Source: Rhabdobacter roseus (GTDB lineage Bacteria; Bacteroidota; Bacteroidia; Cytophagales; Spirosomataceae). Taken from it: a stretch of DNA of 64,000 nucleotides. Where the stretch lies: assembly GCF_014202275.1 (NCBI RefSeq), contig NZ_JACHGF010000001.1, positions 806,001 to 870,000 of the forward strand, given 5' to 3'. The translations under genes were made by a program, and so were the position numbers. The notes beneath the pieces were generated by a model. It did not search any database. It was not told the origin of the DNA and saw only the letters and a list, made by a program, of their open reading frames with translations. Shown piece by piece: positions 63,211 to 64,000 of this stretch (the stretch's first letter is position 1; every line of letters begins with the position of its first letter).

Positions 63211-64000
63211 ATGGCTTCATTCAAAATAACGGGCGGTCGCCGCCTGCAAGGTGAAATTATTCCCCAGGGTGCCAAGAACGAAGCCCTCCAGATTCTCTGT
63301 GCCGTACTGCTCACCAAAGAGCCCGTTACGATTCATAACATTCCCCACATCCGCGATGTCAATCAACTCATCGACCTGCTGGATGACCTGGGCGTACGCC
63401 TCACCCGCCTCAGCGATTCTTCCATTCGCTTCGAGGCCGATCAGGTAGCCATAGACCACCTGGAGTCGGATTCGTTTCGGCAAAAAGCGGCGGCGCTGCG
63501 CGGCTCGGTGATGCTGCTGGGGCCCATGCTGGCCCGCTTCCGGAAAGGGCGCATTCCGCGGCCGGGGGGCGACAAGATTGGCCGCCGCCGCCTGGATACG
63601 CACTTTCTGGGCTTTGAAAAACTAGGGGCCACGTTTAGCTACGACGGCGAAGACGGCGGTTTTTACCGGGTCGATGCCGCCAACCTGAAAGGTACCTACA
63701 TGCTGCTCGACGAGGCCTCCGTCACGGGGACGGCCAACGTGCTGATGGCCGCCGTAATGGCCGAAGGTACCACCACCATCTACAATGCCGCCTGCGAGCC
63801 CTACCTGCAGCAGCTCTGCGCCATGCTCAACCGCATGGGGGCGAAGATCGGGGGCGTGGGCTCCAACCTCCTCACCATTGAGGGCGTAGAAGAACTGCAC
63901 GGAACCGAGCACACCATGCTGCCCGACATGATCGAGATCGGGAGCTTTATTGGCCTGGCCGCCATGACGCAGTCCGAGATTACGATCAAGAATTGCCAGA
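63211..64000 (+). CDS. murA: UDP-N-acetylglucosamine 1-carboxyvinyltransferase (3' end outside window)
   Basis: First committed enzyme of peptidoglycan synthesis: adds enolpyruvate from PEP to UDP-GlcNAc. The visible 263 residues (family about 435) begin FKITGGRRLQGEIIPQGAKNEAL, with the Lys-Asn pair typical of MurA, and continue RGSVMLLGPMLARF. The active-site loop reads PGGDKIGRRRLD, so the usual fosfomycin-reactive Cys115 (PGGC) is Asp121 here. ATG 63211 is the natural start. Truncated by the window end. Confidence 0.95.
   Translation, partial: MASFKITGGRRLQGEIIPQGAKNEALQILCAVLLTKEPVTIHNIPHIRDVNQLIDLLDDLGVRLTRLSDSSIRFEADQVAIDHLESDSFRQKAAALRGSVMLLGPMLARFRKGRIPRPGGDKIGRRRLDTHFLGFEKLGATFSYDGEDGGFYRVDAANLKGTYMLLDEASVTGTANVLMAAVMAEGTTTIYNAACEPYLQQLCAMLNRMGAKIGGVGSNLLTIEGVEELHGTEHTMLPDMIEIGSFIGLAAMTQSEITIKNCQ

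Overview
The window looks like the chromosome of a Cytophagales-type Bacteroidota (Spirosoma/Dyadobacter relatives). The signs are a SusC/SusD polysaccharide-utilisation locus, proteins with type IX secretion (CHU_C and Por) C-termini, a fused LpxC-FabZ, DUF4290 next to murA, and promoters matching TTTG-N18/19-TAnnTTTG. All identifications come from reading motifs by eye; no database search was run.

Layout. 1-6.4 kb: a partial gene, a polysaccharide deacetylase, two tandem barrel-like secreted paralogues, a TlpA-like thioredoxin, a small secreted protein, and a TetR regulator with an MBL-fold hydrolase. 6.5-11.5 kb (minus): a DUF4920 protein, a 1235-residue type IX secreted protein and a lone ABC ATPase. 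11.9-16.6 kb (minus): lpxA, lpxC-fabZ and lpxD for lipid A, then an HD phosphohydrolase. 16.7 kb: a tRNA with CAU anticodon, with its own promoter and terminator.

17.1-37.4 kb (minus) is one large polysaccharide-utilisation island: IclR regulator, SusC, SusD, a GH-A clan hydrolase, GH10, an enolase-superfamily dehydratase, an SDR, GH2, an MFS transporter, a LamG-SMP30 fusion, an RraA-like protein, GH5 and a beta-propeller protein. Glycan capture and hydrolysis sit beside what looks like an oxidative, non-phosphorylative sugar route (dehydrogenase, lactonase, dehydratase, aldolase-like). Three similar inverted repeats in front of iclR and susC suggest local IclR control. The island is poorer in the short GTAC-centred palindrome that is strikingly common in the rest of the window.

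37.7-46.6 kb (plus) is the most unusual part: a tight operon of two FHA/zinc-ribbon proteins, a membrane protein of unknown function, a PP2C phosphatase, a caspase-like (C14) protease, a beta-propeller lipoprotein, a Hanks-type Ser/Thr kinase and a TPR membrane protein. It reads as a self-contained phospho-signalling system coupled to a protease. An ECF sigma factor and a probable anti-sigma factor follow convergently.

47.8-48.8 kb is non-coding and repeat-rich: four DnaA-box-like direct repeats at 24-25 bp spacing, a 52-bp tandem array of small palindromes, two related REP-like elements and a 22-bp perfect hairpin. It borders an apparent deletion scar of a type I restriction system (HsdR start joined to HsdS end). 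49.3-64 kb holds a PadR-regulated ABC permease, a metallophosphoesterase, a 1416-residue Por-tailed protein, a LytTR two-component system, a CPBP protease, a MATE transporter, DUF4290 and the start of murA.
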